From Dipteris shenzhenensis (Eukaryota; Polypodiophyta; Polypodiopsida; Gleicheniales), in the NCBI GenBank assembly GCA_047967505.1, contig CM106540.1: 64,000 bases of DNA. One strand, given 5' to 3'. The position numbers and the translations under genes were made by a program. This document shows positions 1 to 11,368 of this stretch, piece by piece (within the stretch, counting starts at the first letter, position 1; each line of letters opens with the position of its first letter). The notes under the pieces are model-generated. The model ran no database searches and was not told where the DNA came from. It saw only the letters and a list, made by a program, of their open reading frames with translations.

Positions 1-335
1 TAATAGCCAATAAGGCTTTACAATGAGATGAGCAAAAATAAAACTATGATCCATCATTAACAATTACATTGTGTCCACTAAAACAATTACATTAACAATT
101 ACATATTTAAAGTATATTTAATTTAACAAAATATTTTAAACTAAATCAAATATACTTTAAATATACATTTAATGTAAAATGAATTAAAAATTTCAGATTA
201 AATAAAAATTACAAACTCATGAAATAGAGAGTATGTAAAAACATAAATTATAAACTAAGGTAAAATAAAGAAAAATAAAATGATGAAATGATAGACATTA
301 AAAAAAATCGTTCACTTTTCTTCTCTTATATGTAT
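1..335. repeat. AT-rich DNA with first copy of a ~160-bp direct repeat
   Basis: No gene is seen. Bases about 170-335 recur at 1,588-1,745 with only scattered differences, including the shared stretch gaaatagagagtatgtaaa. Each copy runs straight into a TA-type microsatellite, so the repeat-plus-microsatellite unit appears to have been duplicated and the first microsatellite then expanded. Confidence 0.8.
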
Positions 336-389
336 ATATATATATGCATATATACATAAATATGCATATATATATATACATATATATAC

Positions 390-456
<67 letters not shown>

Positions 457-1156
457 CATATATATGTATGTATATATGCATATATGTGCATATATATGTA
501 TATATGTATATATGCATATATATGCATATATACATATATATGCATATATATGTATGTATATATGCACATATATGCATATATATGCATATATATGTATATA
601 TACATATATATGCACATATATGCATATATATATATATATGCACATATATGCATATATACATACATATATATGTATATATATGTATATATATACATATATG
701 TGCATATATATGTATATATACATATATATGCACATATATGCATATATATATATACATATATATGCACATATATGCATATATATGTATATATACATATATA
801 TGCACATATATGTATATATATACATATATATACATATATATGTATGTATATATGCATATATGTGCATATATATGTATATATGCATATATGTGCATATATA
901 TGTATATATACATATATATGCATATATATGTATGTATATATGCATATATGTGCATATATATGTATATATATGCATATATATGCACATATATGCATATATA
1001 TGCACATATATGTATATTTATACACACACATATATATATATGCACATATATGCATATATACATACATATATATGTATACATATATATACATATATGTGCA
1101 TATATATGTATATATACATATATATGCACATATATATATATACATACATATATATG

Positions 1157-1215
<59 letters not shown>

Positions 1216-1585
1216 GCATATATATGTATATATACATATATATGCACATATATGCACATATACATACATATATATGTATATATGTGTATATATATACATA
1301 TATGTGCATATATATGTGTGTATATATATATATATGCATATATATGTATATATATGTATATATACATATATATGCACATATATGCACATATACATACATA
1401 TATATGTATATATGTGTATATATATACATATATGTGCATATATATGTATATATATATATATATATATATACATATGCATACATATATATATATATACACA
1501 TATGCATACATATATATGCATGCATATATATATATATATATATATACATATATATGCACATATATGTATATATATATATGCATAT
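336..1585. repeat. Large TA/CA/TG compound microsatellite
   Basis: About 1.25 kb of strictly alternating purine-pyrimidine sequence: (TA)n, (CA)n near 403-446, and interspersed ATATGCAC and ATATGTAT motifs. All six frames stay open and give Ile-Tyr-His-Met repeats that are not proteins. The alternation makes it prone to cruciform or Z-DNA and to length variation. Confidence 0.97.
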
Positions 1586-1765
1586 ATAATGTAAAATGAT
1601 TTAAAATTAAAGATTAAATAAAAATTACAATCTCAGGAAATAGAGAGTATGTAAACACATAAATTATAAACTAAGGTAAAATAAATAAAAATAAAATGAT
1701 AAAATGATAGACATAAAAAAATTCCTTCATTTTGTGTTTCTTTTATATATATATATATATATATA
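1586..1765. repeat. Second copy of the ~160-bp direct repeat plus short (TA)n
   Basis: Partner of 170-335. It ends in a short TA run at about 1,744-1,765 rather than a 1.25-kb array. A third short piece of the same unit (tttaatgtaaaatgaattaa) recurs at about 1,798. Confidence 0.8.
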
Positions 1766-2384
1766 GAAAAACATTTTAAGCTAAGTTAAATATACATTTA
1801 ATGTAAAATGAATTAAAAATATAAATGCATTATCTAAGATAAACTTAAATTCAAAAATACCAAAAAATTATATATTAAATTCATTAATTTTGGTTTAAAT
1901 AAAAAATGATATACAAACTTATGAAATTAAAATTATGAAATGGTAGACCTCCCTCTCCACTTTACGCTAGATTAACTAATAATAAGTGAGTAACTAATCA
2001 ACTAAGTAATTAACTAATTAATTAATTTACTAATCCCCTCCCCTATAACCCTCCAATTATTAATTAACTAATTAATTTACTAACCCCCTCCCCTTATACC
2101 TTATTAATTAACAAATTAATTTACTAACCCCCTTCCCTTAACTAATTAATTTACTAACGCCCCTTCCCTATAACCCCTCCCCTTAACTAATCCCATCCCT
2201 TATAACCCCCTTCCCCTCAACTAACCCCTCCCTTATAATCCCCCTCTCCTTATTCCTTGGCGACTGCGGCCACCAAGGAATATGGAGGGGGTTTTAGTAC
2301 CCCTCCCTTATAACCCCCCTCCTTATTCCCTGGTAGCCGTGGCTGCCAAGGAATAAGGGGAGGTATAGTGCAACTGCTAGGGAA
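1766..2384. repeat. AT-rich spacer, degenerate short tandem repeats and GC-rich palindromes
   Basis: No gene. From about 1,975 a short degenerate unit resembling ttaactaatttactaaccc repeats several times next to ccctccccttataacccc. At 2,249-2,283 and 2,315-2,355 lie two imperfect palindromes with arms like ATTCCTTGG and CCAAGGAAT. They may be abutted termini of small inverted-repeat elements; a related half-palindrome occurs at 63,795-63,818. Confidence 0.7.
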
Positions 2385-3033
2385 TAAGGGGAGGGGTAGT
2401 GAACCTTCCCTCATCTCGTCGCCTCTCCTTTCTTGAGATTGTAATTTTTATTTCCTAGGTAGCCCATCCCCTTTCCGTCGTCCCATCCCCTCTCTTCCGT
2501 CGCATTGCAGATTAAGATTCGGACAAAGTGATGGAAGTTTGGAGAGTCGATGCAAGTTTGAGGGTGATTGGGAGATTAAAGGGTGGGGATTAAAGGTGGG
2601 GAAGAAATGGATTAGGGGATTAAGGCAGTGGTGGAGATTAAGGGGTGGGAAGAAAGGGGAGGAGAGAGTAAAATCTCTACCTATTAGGATCGTCGGTGTC
2701 GATGACGATGAATTAGGGGAGGAGATTAGGAAAAGAAGAGGTGAGGAAAGCAAGAATAGAAATGAGAAGATTCAAGTTTCTAGAGAGTTTAGGAGAAAAT
2801 TTGCCCGAGAGATTCAAATTTGAAATATAAACTAAAAGTGCGGGAGGATTTGAATTTAAACTACAAACAAAAGAGCCGACATTCTCTTAAACAAAAAAAC
2901 CCGACATTCTCCTAAACATTCTTTCATCCTTTCCTCACCAAAAATGCACGGCATTCTCTTTCCCAAGATCTCTTACCGACAATAGTATAGGAGTAAGCAA
3001 TCTTTTCGACGCTTTTTCTTTTTTAAGAGTATG
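2385..3033 (+). repeat. Left arm of a ~0.62-kb inverted repeat (partner 63,195-63,818)
   Basis: The reverse complement of 63,195-63,818 aligns along this segment, with shared words such as ttaccgacaatagtatagga and ttctcctaaacattctttca. Differences are scattered substitutions and short indels. The segment is G-rich in its first half. Overlapping open frames (for example 2,448-2,823) run on both strands, look compositional, and are not called genes. The inner edge is near 3,033; the partner's inner edge abuts inverted satellite. Confidence 0.9.
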
Positions 3034-3830
3034 ACACTTCTAGTTGGCTCCTCCCAATTTCTTCTCACTCCCTTCTCTGGTACTTCTACTTGGTTTTCCA
3101 TCCCAATTTCTTCCAACCTCTTTCTCTCCCTCCATCCTGCTCTGGAATGTCCATCAATCAAAATTTCCGTTGACCTTAATGTCCATCCCTCATCCCTTGC
3201 CACAACATCGATTTCTCATCGTCCCCACTACTGCATCGATTTATGTTCAAAAATTCCATCGTCTACCATCACCAGCCTGCCATCGCCCACCACTACCGTC
3301 GCCACATCCCACCATTGCCAAAAATTCTGTCTGCCACCGCCATCGCCCATTATCTGCCGATGCCCCGCTAACACTCGCACGCCATTGCCCACCCGCCGAT
3401 GCAATTGCCACCCACGCTTGCCACCACCCACCCACCCACTAGTGCAATCGCCATCCACGCTCACCGCCCACCCGCTCACACCTCGCTCGCACTATAGGTA
3501 AACGAAAGGTATAACCCCTCCTCATGTCCTTATTTCATCGCTTCCCTCCGTTCCCTTATGCCCTTATTCTGTCACTCCCTCATGCCCTTATTTCGCCCTT
3601 CCATCAGCAATTGTTTCTTGCGCGTCGCTCCTCTTTTCTCACATAGTCATTTCCTCCCTTCCATTCGTGACTTCCCTGCCTCAGTCATTCTCATCACATC
3701 CCTTTCCTTCAGTCCCATTCCCTCCCTTCTGTTCATCCTTTCTCTCTCTTCTCTTGCTTTTTTCATCAGCCAAAAGATTCGTATCTCTCTCCTTTCTCTC
3801 AATTTCAATTTCTTAAACATTTAAGAAAAG
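3034..3830. other. Pyrimidine-rich segment, no recognised gene
   Basis: The plus strand is rich in C and T, with runs of CCCAC and GCCAC near 3,290-3,480. Several frames stay open for 60-156 codons on both strands and give Pro/Ser/Thr or Gly/Trp-rich peptides with no recognisable domain. I read these as composition effects. It could be a decayed promoter or leader of a transposon, but nothing proves that. Confidence 0.5.
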
Positions 3831-4397
3831 AAAACGTGAATATAAATTCTTCATACCTAGCTAAGCTGGCTGAAGGTTTTGTAGATAGGATGTAGACTCG
3901 ATTTTGTAGATAGCTCCTTGATTCTTCCTCTTGCTCCTTCTTGCTCCAATTGATTGAGATAAGAATGAATGAAGAGAAGAAGACCTTTTTATACTTCTTT
4001 AGGGCAAATTAAGGTTTTCCTTTTCTACCCTTCTCTTTTCTTTTTCCTTTTCTTTCCTTTCACTAGTCTTTTTCCATTTCCTTTCCTTTCACCCTTCTCT
4101 CTCTTTCATACTAAGCACAATTGTTCTTGATTAATTATCCTCAATTATTTTCATAATAAACACACCTTTTTAAAAGCTACTAACCTCACAAATAGTTTTC
4201 TATAAGCATCCTTTTCTTGATTAATAAATATCCTACTAAGCATAAATGATTTCATAATATTTAGACTCAATTATTTTCTTAATAAATAAAAGTTTTTTTA
4301 AATTACTAACCTCACAAATACTTTTCATGTCAATTGTTACTCAAAGTTGGCAATTCATTGAATCACGCCTTTTTCAAAACTATTAACTTTACAAACT
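3831..4397. other. AT-rich spacer before the satellite
   Basis: No open frame or recognisable element. Two similar phrases (ctaacctcacaaatagtttt near 4,180 and ctaacctcacaaatactttt near 4,305) indicate a small internal duplication of about 125 bp. Confidence 0.5.
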
Positions 4398-6220
4398 CTT
4401 AGGTGTGTCATCTAAATGAGTACTTATCGGATGGGCATGCCACTTTGCACCTAAGTCAATACCACCTAGGTTGAGGGGCATGCAAAGTATTGTGTCCATC
4501 GGATAAGCTTTGCATTGTCGATCAAGCATTAAACACCATTTTTTCTGAGTTCTTTCCTCAGTGTGATGCACATTCCTTAAAAAACGCACCCTAGGTTTGT
4601 TATCCAAACAAGTACTTATCGAATGGGTGTGCCACTTTGAACCCAAGTCAATACCATCTAAGTTGAGATACGTGCAAAGTATTGTGTCCATCAGATATGC
4701 TTTGTATGGTTGATCAAGAATTAAACATCGTTTTTTCCTTAGTGTCATGCACAACCATATAAAAACATGGTCGTAGGTGTATTATTCCAATAAGTACTTA
4801 TCCGATGGGCATGCCACTTTACAAGCATATAAATACCATCTATGTTAAGATGCATGTAAAGTGTTGTGTCCATCTGATATGATTTGCATGGTCGATCACA
4901 TATTATACATCGTTTTTCCCCTATTGTTATGCACCATCATAAAAAAACATAGTCCTAGGCATGTTATTCAAATAAGAACTTATCGTATAGATGTGCAACT
5001 TTGCACACAAGTCCATACCATCTAGGTTGAGATGCATGCAAAGTATTATGCCCATCTCATATGATTTGAATGGCTAATCAAGAATTAAACATCGTTTTTT
5101 CCTTAGTGTCATGCACAACTATATAAAAACATCGTCCTAGGTGTGTTATTCCAACATGTACTTATTGTATGGGCGCTCCACTTTGCAAGCATGTAAATAC
5201 CACCTAGGTTAAGGTGTGTGCAAAGTATTGTGCCCATTGTATAGGCTTTGCATTGTCAATCAAGCATTAAACACCGTTTTTGCCTCAATGTCATGCACAA
5301 CCATGTAAAAACATGGTCCTAGGTGTGTTATTCCAACAAGTACTTATCTGATGGGCACGCCAATTTTTCAGCATGTAAATACCACCTAGGTTGAGATGTG
5401 TGCAAATTATTGTGTCCATCGAATATGATTTGCATGGTCGATTACGCATTATAGACCGTTTTTCCCTTAGTGTTATGCACCACCATTAAAAAACATAGTC
5501 CTAGGTGTGTTATTCGAACAAGAACTTATCGTATGGGCACACAACTTTGCACCCAAGTCCATACCATCTAGCTTGAGGTGCATGAAAAGTATTGTGCACA
5601 TCGCATATGCTTTGAATGGTTGATCGAGAATTAAACATCATTTTTGCCTTAGTGTCTTGCACAACCATATAAAAACATGGTCCTTGGTGTGTTCTTCCAA
5701 CATGTACTTATCGGATGGGTGCTCCACTTTGCAAGCATGTAAACACCACCTAGGTTGAGGTGCATGCAAATTATTATGCCCATCGGATAGGCTTTGCATT
5801 GTTAATCAAGCATTAAACACTGTTTTTGCCTCAATGTGATGCACATCCATCAAAAAACACGCTCCTAGGTGTGTTATCCGAACAAGTACTTATCGGATGG
5901 ATGCAACACTTTGCATGAAAGAAAATACCATCTAGGTTGATATGCATACAAATTATTGTGTCCATCGGATATGATTTGCATGCTCAATCACGCATTATAC
6001 AACGTTTTTCTCCTAGTGTAATTCACAACCGTCAATAAAAGTGCTCCCAAGTATGTTATCCGAATAAGTACTTATGGGATATACATGCCAGTTTGCATGC
6101 ACATCAATATCACCTGAATAGATACCTATGAAAAGTATTGAGGCCATCAAATATGATATGCATGATCGACCAAGCATTAAACTTCGCTTTTGCCTTAGTG
6201 TCATCACAAGCATCAAAAAC
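4398..6220 (+). repeat. 182-bp satellite array, block 1 (about ten monomers)
   Basis: Monomers beginning at the motif tcctaggtgtgttatt start at 4,590, 4,771, 4,953, 5,135, 5,317, 5,499, 5,681, 5,863 and 6,045, a spacing of 181-182 bp; an earlier, slightly longer unit starts near 4,398. The 3' part of each monomer falls into types by eye: gaattaaacatcg (A), cattatacatcg (B), cattaaacaccg with ctcaatgtgatg (C), ccaagcattaaac (D). The order C-A-B-A-C-B-A-C-B-D puts B every third unit. The monomer length resembles nucleosome-length plant satellites. Short open frames inside it (for example minus 4,389-4,754) are artefacts. Confidence 0.95.
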
Positions 6221-6732
6221 TAGATCCGGGCAGGTAGTTGTATTGAGCTAGAATGTATATGAATGAATTTAGTGCTATTTTGTGAAAATTGTTAAATAAT
6301 ATTTTCCATTTTGACTTGATTGTTAAAGTGAATTTAGAACTTAGATTTATGTAAACATTATTTGAGAAGAATTAATTATGATATGAAGAAGAGCACTATA
6401 ATAGTAGAATTTTTTGAAATACACTATAATATTATTATAAGAGTAACAATACATGAAAATTTATATAGTATACCTAAAAGTGGTTATTATTGGAATTGTT
6501 ATAAATGGAGTTATATATCAATAAAAACATGATGCTTTTGTAAGCATTTTTTAATACAGGTTATACATGAATTATTTTATGTGTATTGAAAAAAAGTAGT
6601 AATGCTTTGAAAACCAAAAAAAATGAGTAATTTTTGTTATGAATTAAGAGTCCTTCAAGAGTATGATGTAACTATAGTTTGAAATAGGAAGTCCTTTACA
6701 TGTATTGAAAATCGGCTTATACTTAAAATATA

Positions 6733-7097
6733 CTAGATTATGTCTCTATTTTTGAGAAAGTAAAATTTTTTTGTAGATGTTGGATTTCCACTGAGGTTAT
6801 TGTATCCATATTTTGAGTCAATTGTGTTTAGTTCTCTTATGTATTTCTCTTCGAGTGTATCAGCTTTGCTTTTAAAGTTTGTGGTGGCTAGGATTTTTGT
6901 TTTGAAGTTCGAGTCGAATAGTTTGTGCCTGTTAACATCATGTTTCAATTTTAATGGAGAATTGGTTTGGTGTTGTGCTATCCATTTTTCAAGATTTCTA
7001 GTTTGTCCAATATATCTTTTTTCTGTAGCAATACATAGAATAGAATATATGTAATATGGGCCTTTTGTGCCTTTTTCTTTGTCTTCTTCACGATTTC
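6733..7097 (-). pseudogene. GIY-YIG nuclease domain, last exon of a spliced gene
   Basis: The exon encodes about 120 residues with the GIY-YIG order: YIYSI (GIY position), RYIGQT (YIG position), NLEKWIAQH helix, then LEEKYIREL with the metal-binding Glu and GYNNLSGN with the Asn. The family cuts DNA with a single metal ion. The conserved Arg of the helix, usual in LEKR-type motifs, is Trp here; a CGG to TGG change would explain it and probably kills activity. The exon starts after a good acceptor (tttcaaatag) and joins in frame to 7,193 across a 95-bp intron with a CAG|GTACAT donor. It lies about 0.9 kb downstream of the Helitron helicase on the same strand. GIY-YIG domains are best known from mobile introns and Penelope elements, but no reverse transcriptase lies beside this one. 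The stop falls at the end of the frame near 6,733. Confidence 0.8.
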
Positions 7098-7192
7098 CTA
7101 TTTGAAATAGCAAAATGAAGTACGATGAGTTTTTCTTGTGTGTTAGAAGATGAAGTTTGTATGTATTTTAAGATATGGAGTCAAGAATGTAC

Positions 7193-7540
7193 CTGTAGGG
7201 GGCTGAAATACATTGTTCTTTGTTGGAGTCGGGAAAAACTGAAAATGTTCGCCACATGCTTCTTTTGCAAAATTTAAATCAATAATGGAAGTTATACCTT
7301 CTATGGTAAATGGCAACTCTTTTGCTTTTTTTTTATCATCTGTTTGGAACATGTTGTTGAACTCCGCTAGTATGACATTTCCAGTCTTACGATCTATTTT
7401 GAGGAGTTCGGTAAGCTTACATTGTAGCCAAAGTGTAGAAGTTCAAGGCAATAAGCTGAAATTCCTTCTGAGTGCTTATCTATCATAGCTTGTGCTTCTG
7501 TTTTCAACATCATTGGAGTAATGATATCGTCCTCTTTTGT
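7193..7540 (-). pseudogene. Upstream exon of the GIY-YIG gene
   Basis: The minus strand is open as DDIITPMMLKTEAQAM and so on from about 7,535 to 7,425, then continues one frame over (IDRKTGNVILAEFNN) to 7,193, ending PPTG at a consensus donor. The switch near 7,405 is a frameshift or an unrecognised intron; a GTAAGC donor-like sequence lies at 7,424. I do not recognise a domain here. The in-frame join to the GIY-YIG exon supports one gene, but whether it is fused to the helicase upstream is not settled. Confidence 0.55.
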
Positions 7541-7669
7541 GATTTTTCAAATTATGTACTTAGTTAGACCTGCATTATGTTTGAATTGATATTATGTATA
7601 TGTTATTTATTGTATTTTTGAAATTTAAATTTTAATCATTTTTTATAAATAAAATTGGATTACTAATCG

Positions 7670-7920
7670 TTTGCTCTCATTTCTTTGTCCCCATGTTCTG
7701 CCTTCCATTGTTGTACTTCATGTTGATTGCTATCCATGAAATCCCTAAGGTCTTGCAGTGTGCTCCATCCATAAATGTATTCATTTGGTTCCATTCCAGC
7801 CATGTTTGCAAGACGCATTTGAGCTGTATACAAGAAGTAATTTTGTCCCTTTGTTCTTTTTTTTTATTTCTCTTGATCTTGTTGAGCCAATTGGGCTTTA
7901 CTTTTGAATTAAATGATGAT
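7670..7920 (-). pseudogene. Possible further exon between helicase and GIY-YIG
   Basis: After a plausible 80-bp intron (donor GCGAG|GTATG at 8,001/8,000, acceptor tttcgcag at 7,921) the minus strand carries a protein-like frame with NYFLYTAQMRLANMAGMEP and GWSTLQDLRDFMD, interrupted by two stops near its start. The frame does not match the phase of the preceding exon, so either a frameshift or another splice site is involved. Function unknown. Confidence 0.35.
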
Positions 7921-7979
7921 CTGCGAAATAGTAATCTATCATAAATTAGAATATAAACTAATGTGAAGAAATACTACAA

Positions 7980-10382
7980 TGCTTAATATTGAAAACATAC
8001 CTCGCCTGATGTTGCCATATTTTATTGTTGGTTGTTCTTCAAATAAGTTTTTTGATAGATCCTGCATATTAGTTTGTATATCAAAAGTTTCTTTTCTCTT
8101 AAATGATGAATATTTAATAAAAGGGTTTTCTATTGATTACTATTTTTTTAAAGTTCATGTAAGCATTGGAATGAAGTCAGATGGATTGATTTTATTTAAG
8201 ATTCTTAAGTTCTTTCGAGTGGTGACTCGTGAAAGCATGACATATGTTAGTCCTAGTGCAAATGATTTTTGTATTACTACAAGAGCCTTTCCTTTGAGTG
8301 TGCATCCTTGTGACTTGTGTCCTGTAATTGCATATGCTAGTGTGATTGGAAAAGTTGTTTTGTGATACCATATTGAGTTTAATACCTTCCGTTTATGTTT
8401 TGATCATCTTAGTGTGATTTTTTCATTTGTTGATAAGATCTTGGCATGAATTTTTAAAATGTTGTTTGTGTTATTATCTATTTCTAGTGATATGACACTT
8501 GCAATAGCGCCATTTGTAGCTCCGATTGTGAGATCTATATTTTCTGTGATAATCACTTTTGCTCCAATTGCTATTTGTTGTATGGAGTGGAAATTTGGAT
8601 CCATTATCCATTCTTTTAATTCTAAGATTTGATCTACATTGGATGTTACAGTGACGCTTTTAATTTGATGCTCTTTGAATTTCTTATGTAGTATGAGCTC
8701 ATTATAGTATCATGTGTCTTTTTGATGAGTGCACAATATAGTTGTGTCCTTGTCAATGAAATCATTTGCTTCACTATCAATTATGATTGAATTACCTAGG
8801 TAATACTGAATCTCTTCTACCATTGGTTGTCTTATTCTAATTATGTTTAAGAATTCTATGTATGTTGGATCTTCTAGGTGATGTATTGATGTGTGAAGGA
8901 ATGAAAAGGTTGCAGTTGTCCAAAAACCCGAGTTTCCAATATAGCATTTTCTACAGAATTCATTTTCTTGCACCTTGCATTTGCATACTGGAGGTAACTG
9001 GGACATATCTCCGAATAAGAACGTCTTTTTATTTTCAAAAGGATGCAAGATTGTTTGCTTGCAAGTTTCGCATAGTTGTCTGATTACTGTGTTTAATGTT
9101 TGGCATGTCATCATTGAGATCTCGTCAATTATTATGATTTCTACAGTTTGCAATTCTATGTATTGTTCGTCTAACACTGGTAAGGAGGCACGAAACATAT
9201 CATGTCTCTTTGGTAGAGCAAACTGATGATGGACAGTAGTTGCTAATGGACTTAGTCTCATTGCAGCAGCTTCTGTTGTTGCTGCTAGAACAATCGATTT
9301 TCCTTGTTTTACATAATTATAAGTAATGTACTTGATCATAAATGTCTTTCCTGAACTAGGAGTACCACAAATGACATGAAGTCCTGTGGGTGATCCATTT
9401 ATCTTTTCATAAATTTCTCGTTGTTTAGAAGAAAGAGTTGCATTTTCGAAATCCTTGAACTCGTTCATCATTTGAAGTAATTTTGTGCGTGTTGTGTTAT
9501 GTATATTGGTATCTTCATGAAGGTCGGTTGAAGCCATGAAGGAGTTATGAATAACACGTAATGGGCTTTTTTGGAGTATCATGTTTGTTAGTTGGTGGTG
9601 ATTTTGATCTATTAGCAAGTGCACTTTGCAATATTGATCGATAAGAGTTTCGATGTCTTCTTCTGTTTTTATGAGGTCTCGGATATGGCATTCTAAGAAG
9701 TAAGATTTTGTATGATTGTTTTCAGAAATGAGCTCATTCTCATTTCTAAAATTTACGTTCTTTAGTAGAAGGTTGTAAAAAAATCCTTCAAAATGATGAG
9801 CAGGGTGGTAATCTATGAAACGTACGATCCGTGTTGATGGATACACATAATTTCCGAAAGAATCTATGATAGTTATGTTATCTTTGTTTTTTTTCTTTGA
9901 CTTTTGGACTTTTTTTTTTTTCCAGAATTCATAGAAGATCAAGTTCTCCATGACACTTGGACGACCGGAATATGTATCTATAGGATGCATTACAGAAACA
10001 CAATGTTCACGAATGTATTTTTGGCACATAGATGGGGGAGAGGAGTCAATGAAATGTACAGATTCACTTCTTTGAATGGTAGATATTTGTAAGCATGACA
10101 ACGCTGCCTCTGTTGGAGATGTTGGCTTTGAAAGAATGTATGTAGATATCATTTTTAATTTAATTGGATCTAGATTATCTAGTCCTAGAAGTTTCGCATC
10201 ACCAAGATTCAAGTTCATGTGTCCCATGGGTTCGGTTTTCATAGCATATTTTAGAAGGTAATATGAGAGGCCTGTGTTTGTTATTTTCTGAATATTCATA
10301 TGTGCTTGCCACAAGAGTAATATTCCTGCATGGTATGGAACGACATTACGATGTTCTAATGATGGAGGAAGTAGATCCATCT
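7980..10382 (-). pseudogene. Helitron-like Pif1-family helicase domain
   Basis: C-terminal half of a Rep-helicase protein. Rep-proximal part: SYYLLKYAMKTEP near 10,250 fits the Helitron tyrosine motif region. Helicase: Walker A GTPSSGKT near 9,350, Walker B IIIIDEISMM near 9,120, GDMSQLPPV motif near 9,010, GAKVIITENIDL near 8,560, and GHKSQGCTLKGK with TYVMLSRVT near 8,230-8,330. These are the ordered motifs of SF1B Pif1 helicases, which unwind DNA during rolling-circle transposition. Breaks: a frameshift at about 10,378 where the Rep frame passes into this one, stops near 8,710 and 8,404, and a stop after FIPML near 8,130. The native protein would be about 1,300-1,400 residues. No RPA-like gene is seen nearby. 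Confidence 0.9.
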
Positions 10383-11221
10383 TTGTGTGAGAGGATCTAT
10401 AGTAGGTTTAGTATCTAAATGTATTGGATATGGAAATCCGTATTTGCATTTGTGGTTTGTGGTTGAGTCAAATAGGTTGCATGTTGGCCTACATGTGTGC
10501 ATTTGTTTTCTCTTTACCATATAGTTAAGCTTTCTTTGAATTGAATTCTCTGGCCAGTTATTAAAATCATTCATGTAAGGGATATGTGCATCTATTTGGT
10601 TTGATACAATATCTATGTCTTGTGCATCTATCCATAGCAACATGTGTGCATGCATAGATCCTCTATTTTGTACCTCAGATCTTATGATGTGATGGTTGAT
10701 TCTACCTAGTAATCCTTTATCGCACAAAATATATCTTGCTAAGAATTGTTATAATCTAACATGGAAGAGCACTGCGCATTCAACTGGACAATCTCTCCAT
10801 GTGAAGTTTTTATTGAATTGTTTAGCAATAGTTTCTATTGGATCGATTTCACACCATCTTGTGGTTGATACCTCATTTGCAGTAAGTGTAAGGAATATAT
10901 TGGGAAGGCCCCATGTGTCAACCATTGCCATTAGGTCTTTTAAGTTTCTACGGTGCCATGAAGGAGATCCAGGAATAGAATTTAGTATTTGAAACTTAAG
11001 AATACGTCTAATTATCTCTTGTTTAGATATTCTTGGATCTTGTCGTCTTTGTTGGTCAATATCTCTTTGTAATATTGTAGTTCGAGTAGAGTTTGCTATT
11101 AAAATAGATTGACGTATTTGGTACATCAATAACAAGTATGGTTTGTAAAGAGTGAACACGGAGAACAATGTTAATATTCTCATTTTTAAATATACATTGA
11201 AGAACATCTTGCCATCATGAG
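10383..11221 (-). pseudogene. Helitron-like Rep (HUH) nuclease domain
   Basis: Continues the protein interrupted by the Copia insertion at 11,222. It begins DGKMFFNVYLKMR, followed by the typical FTLYKPYLLLMYQIRQ. The block EVQNRGSMHAHMLLWID near 10,640-10,680 is the HUH metal-binding motif (His-Ala-His) of Helitron Rep proteins, which nick and join single-stranded DNA. A TAA stop interrupts the frame at about 10,757 without changing phase, and a frameshift separates it from the helicase at about 10,378. Nothing suggests the protein could be active. Confidence 0.9.
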
Positions 11222-11368
11222 TGTGGGAGAGGAGAGCACACACAAAGGGATAAGGAGACACCAAAAGTGGTGGAGCAAAAGCTACTCCAGCTTATTCCTC
11301 TATCATATATATATGAGTATACATGGGCACTGTACAAGTGGGTGGGCACACTGCCCTTTATCCCAACA

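Noticed and set aside
298-1599. Long open frames on both strands (Ile/Tyr/His/Met repeats up to 420 codons)
   Set aside because: They are translations of an alternating dinucleotide array, open in all six frames.
3031-3501. Pro/Ser/Thr-rich ORF of 156 codons and overlapping antisense Gly/Trp-rich ORFs
   Set aside because: Pyrimidine-rich composition keeps several frames open at once; no domain, and no consistent frame preference.
4389-6216. Small minus-strand ORFs with repeated MCMTLRKKRC-like peptides
   Set aside because: They repeat with the 182-bp satellite period and are frames through a satellite.
6733-7097. GIY-YIG as part of a Penelope-like retroelement
   Set aside because: No Penelope reverse transcriptase is seen within several kilobases on that strand; the neighbour is a helicase.
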